Shown here: positions 1 through 5,494 of the stretch, piece after piece
Position numbering within the stretch: the first letter of the stretch is position 1
How the letters are laid out: every line of letters begins with the position of its first letter
From: Alcaligenaceae bacterium
GTDB taxonomy: Bacteria > Pseudomonadota > Gammaproteobacteria > Burkholderiales > Burkholderiaceae_B
Assembly: GCA_012511095.1 (NCBI GenBank)
Contig: JAAZGT010000279.1
Coordinates: 1-7,117 of the forward strand
DNA length: 7,117 bases
Direction: 5' to 3'
Made by a program: the position numbers and the translations under genes
Notes under the pieces: generated by a model
Databases searched by the model: none
What the model was told of the DNA's origin: nothing
What the model saw: only the letters and a program-made list of their open reading frames with translations

Positions 1-30
1 GTATGAAACAGCGCAGTGAATTATCTATTT

Positions 31-58
31 TTCACTGAACTCACTGCTACACTATAGC
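31..58 (+). promoter_or_regulatory. weak sigma70-like promoter candidate for the TlpA-like gene
   Basis: TTCACT at 31-36 and TATAGC at 53-58 are each 4/6 matches to the -35 and -10 consensus, with a 16-bp spacer, and lie just upstream of the gene starting at 89. The match is poor in AT-rich DNA, so this is only a candidate. The same stretch holds repeated TCACTG units that can pair with GCAGTGA at 13-19. Confidence 0.2.
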
Positions 59-88
59 CTAATTCAATACTTAAATAATATCGTTGTT

Positions 89-874
89 ATGGTTATAGGT
101 CCTTTTCTTTTACCGCCAATGGTCTTTGCTAGTCTTATTGGTCTCATATTATTAATGCTAATAGGCTCATTGCTTAAACGTAGAGTAGACCCACGTTTTG
201 ATTCTTGGGTGGGTGTGGTGGCTGTGATGGCGTTTATAGGCGCAAGGCTAGGCTTTGTGTTCCGTCATTGGGAGACCTATCAATTGGAGCCATTACGCAT
301 CTTGTACATATGGCAGGGTGGTTTTGAACTGAGTTGGGCCATTGTTGCTGCAGTATTAAGTATATTCTTCTTAAAAACCTGGCAACATCGCGCCATTGCT
401 GGAGTAACATTGGCTGTTGTTGGTAGTATTATCTTATTAATATTTAGCCAAATATCAAAACCTGCTGCTGAAAGCTTGCCTAATATTAGTTTAGAAACGC
501 TTAACAACGAGACTATTAATTTATCAGATTATACGAATGATAATGTCGTGATCAATATTTGGGCGAGTTGGTGTGGTCCATGTCGTCGAGAAATGCCGAT
601 GCTCGAACAAGCAGTAAAAGACTACCCTGACATAAAATTTTATTTTGTTAATCAGGGTGAGTCAGATCAAGTGGTAAATAACTACTTACAAAATGAATCA
701 CTAGAGATGCAAGATCTTGTTTTGTTGGATCCTACACAATCGATCCCGCAGTTTTATGAAACCTTGGGTACACCAGTAACCCTGTTTTTCTCAAAGAACC
801 AATTAAAAGCTCAACATGTGGGTGAGATAAGTGCAGAGTTACTTAGTGATCGTATAAAGCTTTTGAAACCTTAA
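89..874 (+). CDS. TlpA-like membrane-anchored thiol-disulfide oxidoreductase with Lgt-like N-terminal domain
   Basis: This 261-residue protein has two parts. Residues 1-121 form about four hydrophobic segments (roughly 5-29, 39-58, 78-96, 102-121). They resemble the start of prolipoprotein diacylglyceryl transferase: an IGP opening, GARLGFVF at 51-58 (compare GGRxGYVLF) and IWQGG at 74-78. The Lgt active-site His that follows GGMSF in E. coli Lgt is Ser82 here, and the rest of Lgt is absent, so transferase activity is unlikely. Residues about 130-261 are a thioredoxin-fold domain of TlpA/ResA type, with WASWCGPC (CxxC at 162-165) and the cis-Pro loop GTPV (Pro229). It probably faces the periplasm and reduces disulfides, for instance in cytochrome c maturation or cell-envelope proteins; the substrate is inferred only. 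The ATG at 89 lacks a clear SD, but the IGP match to the Lgt N-terminus supports it, and no ATG, GTG or TTG start lies between it and the in-frame stop at 17-19. Its stop overlaps the stop of the convergent AbrB-like gene. Confidence 0.88.
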   Translation: MVIGPFLLPPMVFASLIGLILLMLIGSLLKRRVDPRFDSWVGVVAVMAFIGARLGFVFRHWETYQLEPLRILYIWQGGFELSWAIVAAVLSIFFLKTWQHRAIAGVTLAVVGSIILLIFSQISKPAAESLPNISLETLNNETINLSDYTNDNVVINIWASWCGPCRREMPMLEQAVKDYPDIKFYFVNQGESDQVVNNYLQNESLEMQDLVLLDPTQSIPQFYETLGTPVTLFFSKNQLKAQHVGEISAELLSDRIKLLKP

Positions 875-1146
875 TGTAGTAGATTTTTATTCAAATTTTT
901 ATAATTATTAGGATAATAAAATATCTCTTTAACTGATAAATCCGCTAACTCAAACACACTTGAATTGCATTTGTGCTTGCCTTGCTGTCTTTTTTGCACA
1001 TCAGCCACACCTTCTAGTAGTAATTTATTACCTGGTAGTAGCTTGTAACTGAGCTCCTCACCAGGTTTTACCTTTAAATGCTTGAGTAATTCCTCCTTTA
1101 AGATAATTTGACCATAAGCGCCAACTAGGATAGATTTTTTAGTCAT
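871..1146 (-). CDS. solitary AbrB/MazE-type (SpoVT-AbrB fold) DNA-binding protein
   Basis: This 91-residue protein has, at about residues 5-47, the swapped-hairpin AbrB/MazE pattern: a GQIILKEELLKHLKVKPGEEL core followed by a short G-turn and the strand KLLLEG. Such domains dimerise and bind palindromic DNA, either as antitoxins or as transcription regulators. Residues 48-91 are a Lys/Asn/Tyr-rich tail (Q-K-R-Q-Q-G-K-H-K, then YYPNNYKNLNKNLL) that I do not recognise. A MazE-type protein would normally sit beside a MazF or PIN toxin. None is possible downstream, because the stop codon overlaps the convergent TlpA-like gene by 4 bp, and the gene on the other side is divergent and not toxin-like. 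The start is supported by GAGGA 8 bp upstream. The gene is AT-rich, which may indicate acquisition. An orphan antitoxin or a small regulator are both possible. Confidence 0.75.
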   Translation of the reverse strand: MTKKSILVGAYGQIILKEELLKHLKVKPGEELSYKLLPGNKLLLEGVADVQKRQQGKHKCNSSVFELADLSVKEIFYYPNNYKNLNKNLLH

Positions 1147-1154
1147 AATTTAAA

Positions 1155-1159
1155 TCCTC
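1155..1159 (-). promoter_or_regulatory. ribosome binding site of the AbrB-like gene
   Basis: On the minus strand GAGGA lies 8 bases before the ATG at 1144-1146. This supports that start and indicates an expressed gene. Confidence 0.65.
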
Positions 1160-1269
1160 ATATTTGTTTTTAATACTATATTTTTAGTTATCTATTGAAT
1201 TAGACTTGTCTCAATTAAGTATAATTTTGCATGTTGAATCTCATTAACACAATACACAAAACTACATAG

Positions 1270-1307
1270 ATAACAGCTTAGGATTTGAATTCTAAGAGCT
1301 ATGTTAT
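1270..1307. repeat. composite inverted repeat in the divergent intergenic region
   Basis: The inner arms CTTAGGATT (1277-1285) and AATTCTAAG (1288-1296) pair along nearly all of a 20-bp palindrome, with one G-T mismatch. The outer arms ATAACA (1270-1275) and TGTTAT (1302-1307) are also exact complements, separated from the inner arms by 1 and 5 bases. There is no T-run after it, so it does not look like a terminator. It lies between the divergent AbrB-like gene and the unknown gene at 1408, and could be an operator for the AbrB-like protein. That role is inference only. Confidence 0.4.
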
Positions 1308-1326
1308 TTGTACGTATTTCACTGTA

Positions 1327-1355
1327 TTGACTAAGGTGATGTGGTCGGTTAAAAA
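1327..1355 (+). promoter_or_regulatory. candidate sigma70 promoter for the unknown 119-residue gene
   Basis: TTGACT at 1327-1332 is a 5/6 match to the -35 box. It is followed after 17 bases by TAAAAA at 1350-1355, a 4/6 match to -10. This would start transcription about 45 bases before the GTG at 1408. A second -10-like TACAAT at 1367-1372 has no good -35. The rest of 1147-1407 is AT-rich and shows no gene; tiny open frames of about 10 codons there have no support. Confidence 0.3.
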
Positions 1356-1397
1356 CTCATCTTTCATACAATAAATTAGCTATGGTCATGCTTTTCG

Positions 1398-1402
1398 GGA
1401 GG
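1398..1402 (+). promoter_or_regulatory. strong Shine-Dalgarno that fixes a GTG start
   Basis: GGAGG, inside the run GGGAGGGGG at 1397-1405, lies 5 bases before GTG 1408. The two nearby ATGs (1382, 1388) are out of frame, so this SD decides the start. It is the strongest SD in the window. Confidence 0.7.
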
Positions 1403-1407
1403 GGGTA

Positions 1408-1767
1408 GTGACTAGAAAAAATAATATCGATAAACGTTTTGTTTTATTACATCGTTCGGGCGATCGCCTTTATCCATTCAAAAAACATTTTAGGCGTAGT
1501 GATAGTTTTGGATTTCCAGTAGTTCCTAGGGGACGTCGCGAGCGCAATGGCGATGCACTGTATTTACAAAAGCTCGAAGAGGTTATTCCATTATTCATTT
1601 TTGAGGGTTATAGCCTAACCGCAACGAGTGATACACAGCCTTCAAGTGTTGGTGAACGTGTAGGTGCCTATGCATTAAATGGTACTGCAATAGCAGGTTA
1701 TGAAATTGCTGATGAATTACAGTATTTAATTAAAGATGCTGCTATTCAACCAGTTAAAGTTTTTTAA
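1408..1767 (+). CDS. hypothetical protein, 119 residues, unrecognised
   Basis: I do not recognise this family. The protein has no membrane segment or signal peptide. Residues 1-47 are strongly basic, with many Arg and Lys (RLYPFKKHFRRSD and PRGRRERNGD), which fits nucleic-acid or ribosome contact but proves nothing. Residues 48-119 are neutral to acidic, with a hydrophobic patch LEEVIPLFIFEGYSL (56-70) and a probable helix YEIADELQYLIKDA (98-111). No Cys, no zinc-binding pattern and no P-loop are present. That it is a real gene is supported by a very strong SD, a GTG start, 119 sense codons and a good intrinsic terminator 34 bases after the stop. It appears to be a single-gene transcript, divergent from the AbrB-like gene. 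Confidence 0.65.
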   Translation: MTRKNNIDKRFVLLHRSGDRLYPFKKHFRRSDSFGFPVVPRGRRERNGDALYLQKLEEVIPLFIFEGYSLTATSDTQPSSVGERVGAYALNGTAIAGYEIADELQYLIKDAAIQPVKVF

Positions 1768-1800
1768 CTTAGTACTTATTATCTAAAGATCAATACTGTT

Positions 1801-1832
1801 AGAGGGCCTAAAAATAGGCCCTTTATTATTTT
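1801..1832 (+). terminator. intrinsic terminator after the unknown gene
   Basis: A perfect 8-bp stem, AGGGCCTA (1803-1810) with TAGGCCCT (1815-1822), closes a 4-base AAAA loop and is followed by TTATTATTTT. It separates the unknown gene from the antiporter gene. Confidence 0.88.
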
Positions 1833-1902
1833 GTAGATACTTTTTTCAAGTGCCATGGGTGCTAATTTTCTCTAACTAGTTTAAAATCAATCTCTTAAAT
1901 TG

Positions 1903-1920
1903 AAATGTATAATTACATTT
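1903..1920. promoter_or_regulatory. inverted repeat overlapping a consensus -10 box upstream of the antiporter gene
   Basis: The arms AAATGTA (1903-1909) and TACATTT (1914-1920) are perfect complements around TAAT. The centre contains an exact TATAAT (1908-1913), placed 46 bases before the antiporter ATG. No good -35 is present (the hexamer at a 17-bp spacing is AATCAA), which suggests an activator-dependent or weak promoter, and the palindrome is a candidate operator. The regulatory reading is inference. Confidence 0.4.
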
Positions 1921-1959
1921 AATACGTTTTAGTGATTTTTTATTTCTGGAGCATTTAGT

Positions 1960-3249
1960 ATGCCAACCTCAGTTGAGTTATTAGCGACCGTATTATTTGC
2001 GCTTGCTATTATTCATACCTTTTCAGTGCCTATGTTTGCGAGAATTGCAAATAGGCCTGGTCCGCACCAAGGTCTTTGGCACCTATTAGCCGAGGTTGAG
2101 GGTGTATTTGGTTTTTGGGCCACCATATTTTTAGTCTTTATGGCAGCCACAGGCGGCATTGATGCGGCTGTTAAATATATGGATGGTCGTAATTTTACTG
2201 AGCCATTATTTGTTTTCGCAATTATGGTGATTGCTGCTAGCCGACCAATTCTTGATTTAGTTCAGCGTATTGTGCGTTATTTGGCCAGAGTATTGCCATT
2301 GCAGACTGAGGTTGCGCAGTTCTTTATTACCTTGAGCTTAGTGCCTTTAGCGGGTTCATTAATTACTGAGCCAGCAGCGATGACCTTAGCCGCTTTGATG
2401 CTACAAGAGGGTTATTTCAGCCGCGCGCAGAGTGTTAAATATAAATACTTAGCCTTAGGTGTACTCTTTGTTAATATTTCTATTGGTGGTGTGTTAACTG
2501 CTTTTGCTGCGCCACCAGTGTTAATTGTGGCCAATACCTTTGGTTGGGATAGCTTATTTATGTTAACTAACTTTGGTTGGAAGGCTGCCATTGCTGTCTT
2601 TATTAATGCGGCTGCAATTACCTTTATTTGTCGTCGTGAGATCGTTCGCACGGCACGAGTACCTATTCGTAGAGAAACGCGTATCGAGCGTGGTGATGCA
2701 GCTGAGCGTGCCGAGGTGGTGCCAGCTAGTGTGATTGTGGTGCATTGCCTATTCTTATTTGGCGTTGTGTTTTTCTCACATCACCCCCATATTTTTATGG
2801 GTATGCTGATGTTATTCATTGGTTACTGTACTGCTTATAACCGTTACCAAAACCCTTTATTAATTAAAGAGGGCCTGATGGTTGGTTTCTTCTTAGCGGG
2901 TCTATTGATTTTAGGTGGTATGCAACAATGGTGGTTACAAGATCTGCTCGCTGGTTTGGAGCCGATGGTGCTCTTTATTGGTTCGACAGCGCTAACTGGT
3001 ATTACTGATAATGCGGCACTAACGTATTTAGGCTCGCTAGTTGAGGGCACAAGTCCAGAGTGGCGTTATATGCTAGTTGCTGGTGCCGTGACTGGTGGTG
3101 GTTTGACGGTTATTGCTAACGCGCCTAACCCGGCGGGTTTCTCGTTGCTACGTCGCCACTTCCCTAACAAGGCCATTGCACCGCAATACTTATTACTAGC
3201 AGCTCTAGCTCCAACCTTAGTTGCAGTGACGATGTTCATCTTATTATAA
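1960..3249 (+). CDS. putative Na+/H+ antiporter (PF07399-type, ion transporter superfamily)
   Basis: This 429-residue inner-membrane protein has about ten or more hydrophobic segments and resembles the putative Na+/H+ antiporter family known from Burkholderiales and Chlamydiae. It likely exchanges Na+ for H+ for pH or sodium homeostasis; the ion specificity is inferred. Two half-repeats are visible. ITEPAAMT (135-142) followed by GGVLTAFAAPP (176-186) in the first half matches ITDNAALT (348-355) followed by GGGLTVIANAP (379-389) in the second. This is the arrangement expected of the re-entrant hairpin regions of NhaD/ArsB-like transporters. The acidic residues Glu137 and Asp350 in these motifs are plausible ion-binding positions. 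A charged loop (about 225-253, rich in Arg and Glu) separates the halves. The ATG is preceded by TGGAG at 8 bases. The gene is flanked by terminators on both sides, so it is probably monocistronic. Confidence 0.83.
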   Translation: MPTSVELLATVLFALAIIHTFSVPMFARIANRPGPHQGLWHLLAEVEGVFGFWATIFLVFMAATGGIDAAVKYMDGRNFTEPLFVFAIMVIAASRPILDLVQRIVRYLARVLPLQTEVAQFFITLSLVPLAGSLITEPAAMTLAALMLQEGYFSRAQSVKYKYLALGVLFVNISIGGVLTAFAAPPVLIVANTFGWDSLFMLTNFGWKAAIAVFINAAAITFICRREIVRTARVPIRRETRIERGDAAERAEVVPASVIVVHCLFLFGVVFFSHHPHIFMGMLMLFIGYCTAYNRYQNPLLIKEGLMVGFFLAGLLILGGMQQWWLQDLLAGLEPMVLFIGSTALTGITDNAALTYLGSLVEGTSPEWRYMLVAGAVTGGGLTVIANAPNPAGFSLLRRHFPNKAIAPQYLLLAALAPTLVAVTMFILL

Positions 3250-3282
3250 ATCTAGCTGCTAAAGCGCTACGTATAGGGGGAA

Positions 3283-3318
3283 AAAGGGCTAAAATATAGC
3301 CCTTTATCTTCCTTTTTT
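3283..3318 (+). terminator. intrinsic terminator after the antiporter gene
   Basis: A perfect 9-bp stem, AAAGGGCTA (3283-3291) with TAGCCCTTT (3297-3305), encloses a 5-base loop and is followed by the T-rich ATCTTCCTTTTTT. It sits 34 bases after the antiporter stop and just before the zinc ribbon gene. Confidence 0.85.
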
Positions 3319-3343
3319 GGCGATTGCTGTTAGAGAGTTTATT

Positions 3344-3562
3344 GTGCCTATTTACGTATATCGTTGCGAGAATTGTGGTTTAGAAAAAGAGCTTCTGCAA
3401 AAAATGTCTGATCCACCATTAACCCATTGTGAGTCTTGTGATAAAGACACCATGGTGAAACAGGTGACTGCAGCAGGCTTTGAGTTAAAGGGAACTGGTT
3501 GGTATGTAACTGACTTCCGCGATGGTGGTAAACCATCATCGGGCGGTTCTGCAGAGAGCTAA
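3344..3562 (+). CDS. FmdB-type zinc ribbon protein
   Basis: This 72-residue protein begins MPIYVYRCENCG, the typical opening of the FmdB/CxxC_CxxC_SSSS putative regulatory zinc ribbon family. Four Cys at 8, 11, 29 and 32 form two CxxC knuckles that should bind one zinc. The tail, GFELKGTGWYVTDFRDG then a Ser/Gly-rich end, is also typical. The biochemical function is not established. I chose the GTG at 3344 because family members start with MPxYxY. An in-frame TTG at 3317 would add nine unrelated residues and lies inside the T-run of the preceding terminator. The SD is weak (AGAGAG, 3332-3337). The aspS start codon lies 70 bases after the stop, with no terminator between, so co-transcription is likely. 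This pairing is common in beta- and gammaproteobacteria. Confidence 0.9.
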   Translation: MPIYVYRCENCGLEKELLQKMSDPPLTHCESCDKDTMVKQVTAAGFELKGTGWYVTDFRDGGKPSSGGSAES

Positions 3563-3623
3563 TAAGCCACTACGTCAATTAAATTTTAGTTCTACACTAA
3601 TAATAACGCTATTAAGCGAATTC

Positions 3624-3627
3624 GGAG
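3624..3627 (+). promoter_or_regulatory. ribosome binding site that sets the aspS start
   Basis: GGAG lies 5 bases before ATG 3633. The same reading frame stays open upstream to 3522, but those codons overlap the zinc ribbon gene in another frame, and AspRS proteins begin at the MKRTCYTG segment. Confidence 0.75.
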
Positions 3628-3632
3628 TATAT

Positions 3633-5432
3633 ATGAAACGTACCTGCTATACAGGTCAGGTTTGTCTAGATCATCTAGACCAAACAGTTACTTTATTTGG
3701 TTGGGTACACCGTCGCCGTGACCACGGTGGGGTGATTTTTATCGATTTGCGTGACCGCGAGGGTTTAGCCCAGGTCGTATGTAACCCAGAAAATGAATCA
3801 ACATTCAAGATTGCCGAGGGCATTCGTAATGAGTTTTGCTTAAAGGTGACGGGTGTTGTGCGTCATCGTCCTGAGGGCACGGTTAATCCTGATCTTAAAT
3901 CAGGTGAGGTCGAGATTGTTTGTGATGAAATTGAGATTTTAAACCCGTCGGTGACCCCTCCATTCCAGTTAGATGATGATAATTTATCTGAAACGATTCG
4001 TTTGACGCACCGTGTTATTGACTTACGTCGTGATGTGATGCAAAAAAATCTCATGCTTCGTTATCGTGTCTCGATGGAGTCTCGTAAGTTTTTAGACTCT
4101 TTAGGCTTTATCGATATCGAAACGCCTATGTTAACTAAGAGCACTCCAGAGGGTGCGCGTGACTACTTAGTGCCTTCACGTGTTAACCCAGGTCAGTTCT
4201 TTGCATTACCGCAGTCGCCTCAGTTGTTCAAACAGCTGTTAATGGTATCGGGCTATGATCGTTACTATCAAATCACTAAGTGTTTCCGAGATGAGGACTT
4301 ACGCGCTGATCGTCAACCTGAATTTACCCAGATTGACTGCGAGGTTTCTTTCTTAAACGAAGAGGAAATCCGCGAGATCTTCGAGGATATGCTACGTCAT
4401 ATTTTCAAAGAGGTTAAGGGTGTTGATTTAGCTAATCCATTCCCGACGATGTCGTGGGCTGAGGCTATGGAGCGTTTTGGCTCTGATAAGCCTGATTTAC
4501 GAGTTAAGCTTGAGTTTACTGAGCTAACCGATGTAATGAAAGACGTTGAGTTCAAGGTCTTTAGTGGTCCAGCCAATATGGATAATGGCCGTGTAGTTGC
4601 CTTACGTGTACCAGGCGGTGCTGAGCTTTCTCGTAAAGACATCGACGACTACACTAAGTATGTTGGCATTTACGGCGCCAAGGGTTTAGCGTGGATTAAG
4701 GTTAACGACGTAGCCCAAGGCCGAGACGGCTTACAGTCTCCAATCGTTAAAAACATCCACGATGAGGCGTTAACTGAGATTATCAAACGCACTGGTGCCC
4801 AAGATGGTGACATCTTATTCTTCGGTGCTGACAAGGCTAAGATCGTTAACGATGCGATTGGTGCATTGCGTGTTAAATTAGGTCATAGTGACTTTGCCAA
4901 AGCAAATGGCTTATTCGAAGAGGGTTGGAAGCCATTATGGGTAGTTGACTTCCCAATGTTCGAGTACGACGAAGAAGAGCAACGCTATGTTGCGGCTCAT
5001 CACCCATTCACTAGTCCTAAAGATGGTCACGAGGATTTCCTTGAGTCTGACCCATCTAAAGCACTAGCAAAAGCTTACGATATGGTCTTAAATGGCTGGG
5101 AGATCGGTGGTGGTTCGGTGCGTATTCACCGTTCTGAAATTCAAAAGAAAGTGTTTAAAGCGCTTAAGCTTAGCGATGAGGAAATCCAAGCTAAATTTGG
5201 TTTCTTAGTTGATGCGTTACGTTACGGTGCGCCTCCGCATGGTGGTTTAGCCTTTGGTCTAGATCGTCTAGTGACGATTATGGCGGGTGCTCCATCAATT
5301 CGTGACGTGATTGCTTTCCCTAAAACTCAGCGTGCTCAGTGTTTATTAACACAAGCACCATCTGAGGTAGACGAAAAGCAGTTACGCGAGCTGCATATTC
5401 GCTTACGTCCTAAGGTCGATGCGCAGCAGTAA
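3633..5432 (+). CDS. aspS: aspartyl-tRNA synthetase, predicted non-discriminating (Asp/Asn) type
   Basis: This cytoplasmic class IIb synthetase joins Asp to tRNA using ATP. The 599 residues match the usual bacterial length of about 590-600. In order it has the OB-fold anticodon-binding domain (about 1-105), the catalytic core with ETPMLTKSTPEGARDYLVPSR (163-183) and ALPQSPQLFKQLLM (191-204), motif 2 FRDED with Arg225 (218-225), the bacterial GAD insertion (about 290-420), and motif 3 GLAFGLDR (538-545). His31 in RRRDHGG and Gly82 in RPEGT are the residues that, from work on Pseudomonas aeruginosa AspRS, are linked to the non-discriminating form that also charges tRNA-Asn with Asp. E. coli's discriminating enzyme has Leu in the RRRDLGS motif instead. 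Asp-tRNA-Asn would then be amidated by GatCAB, which lies outside this window. The gene follows the zinc ribbon gene by 70 bp and ends at a strong hairpin. No truncation or frameshift is seen. Confidence 0.97.
   Translation: MKRTCYTGQVCLDHLDQTVTLFGWVHRRRDHGGVIFIDLRDREGLAQVVCNPENESTFKIAEGIRNEFCLKVTGVVRHRPEGTVNPDLKSGEVEIVCDEIEILNPSVTPPFQLDDDNLSETIRLTHRVIDLRRDVMQKNLMLRYRVSMESRKFLDSLGFIDIETPMLTKSTPEGARDYLVPSRVNPGQFFALPQSPQLFKQLLMVSGYDRYYQITKCFRDEDLRADRQPEFTQIDCEVSFLNEEEIREIFEDMLRHIFKEVKGVDLANPFPTMSWAEAMERFGSDKPDLRVKLEFTELTDVMKDVEFKVFSGPANMDNGRVVALRVPGGAELSRKDIDDYTKYVGIYGAKGLAWIKVNDVAQGRDGLQSPIVKNIHDEALTEIIKRTGAQDGDILFFGADKAKIVNDAIGALRVKLGHSDFAKANGLFEEGWKPLWVVDFPMFEYDEEEQRYVAAHHPFTSPKDGHEDFLESDPSKALAKAYDMVLNGWEIGGGSVRIHRSEIQKKVFKALKLSDEEIQAKFGFLVDALRYGAPPHGGLAFGLDRLVTIMAGAPSIRDVIAFPKTQRAQCLLTQAPSEVDEKQLRELHIRLRPKVDAQQ
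3664..3680. repeat. 17-bp near-perfect palindrome inside the aspS 5' coding region
   Basis: GTCTAGATCATCTAGAC consists of two 8-bp complementary arms around a single C and covers codons 11-16. Flanking TTT before and AAA one base after the arms could extend an RNA stem through a one-base bulge. It may be chance, or a hairpin affecting early elongation. Confidence 0.4.
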
Positions 5433-5453
5433 TTAATACGGCTGTCAATTATC

Positions 5454-5490
5454 AAAGCCCGCTAATTCTTTATTGAGTTAGCGGGTTTTT
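5454..5490. terminator. intrinsic terminator after aspS, possibly bidirectional
   Basis: The stem is CCCGCTAA (5458-5465) with TTAGCGGG (5478-5485), followed by TTTTT, with AAAG before the stem pairing into the T-run. It lies between the convergent stops of aspS (5432) and the minus-strand SDR gene (5495). On the minus strand the T-tract is shorter (CTTTGAT), so termination of that gene is plausible but weaker. Confidence 0.87.
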
Positions 5491-5494
5491 GTGT

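Noticed and set aside
3..38. A tiny open frame of 11 codons (ATG at 3, TGA at 36-38) at the left edge.
   Set aside because: It has no SD in view, is very short, and could equally be the tail of a gene outside the window. Nothing supports translation.
13..47. Competing hairpins: GCAGTGAA (13-20) can pair with TTCACTG (31-37) or TCACTGC (41-47), like an attenuator.
   Set aside because: Stems are only 7 bp, no T-run follows, and no leader peptide or ligand fold is evident. It is most likely a short chance repeat.
1301..1330. Short open frame MLFVRISLY in the intergenic region.
   Set aside because: It is nine codons without an SD, overlapping the candidate -35 box. Treated as chance.
871..1767. 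Toxin-antitoxin module made of the AbrB-like gene and the 119-residue gene.
   Set aside because: The genes are divergent, not a tandem overlapping pair. The 119-residue protein shows no MazF, PIN or other toxin motif that I recognise.
3317..3343. Longer start (TTG 3317) for the zinc ribbon gene.
   Set aside because: It lies in the T-run of the upstream terminator and adds residues absent from the family, which begins MPxYxY.
3522..3632. Longer N-terminus for AspRS beginning at ATG 3522.
   Set aside because: The extra 37 residues overlap the zinc ribbon gene in another frame and have no AspRS similarity. A good SD precedes ATG 3633.
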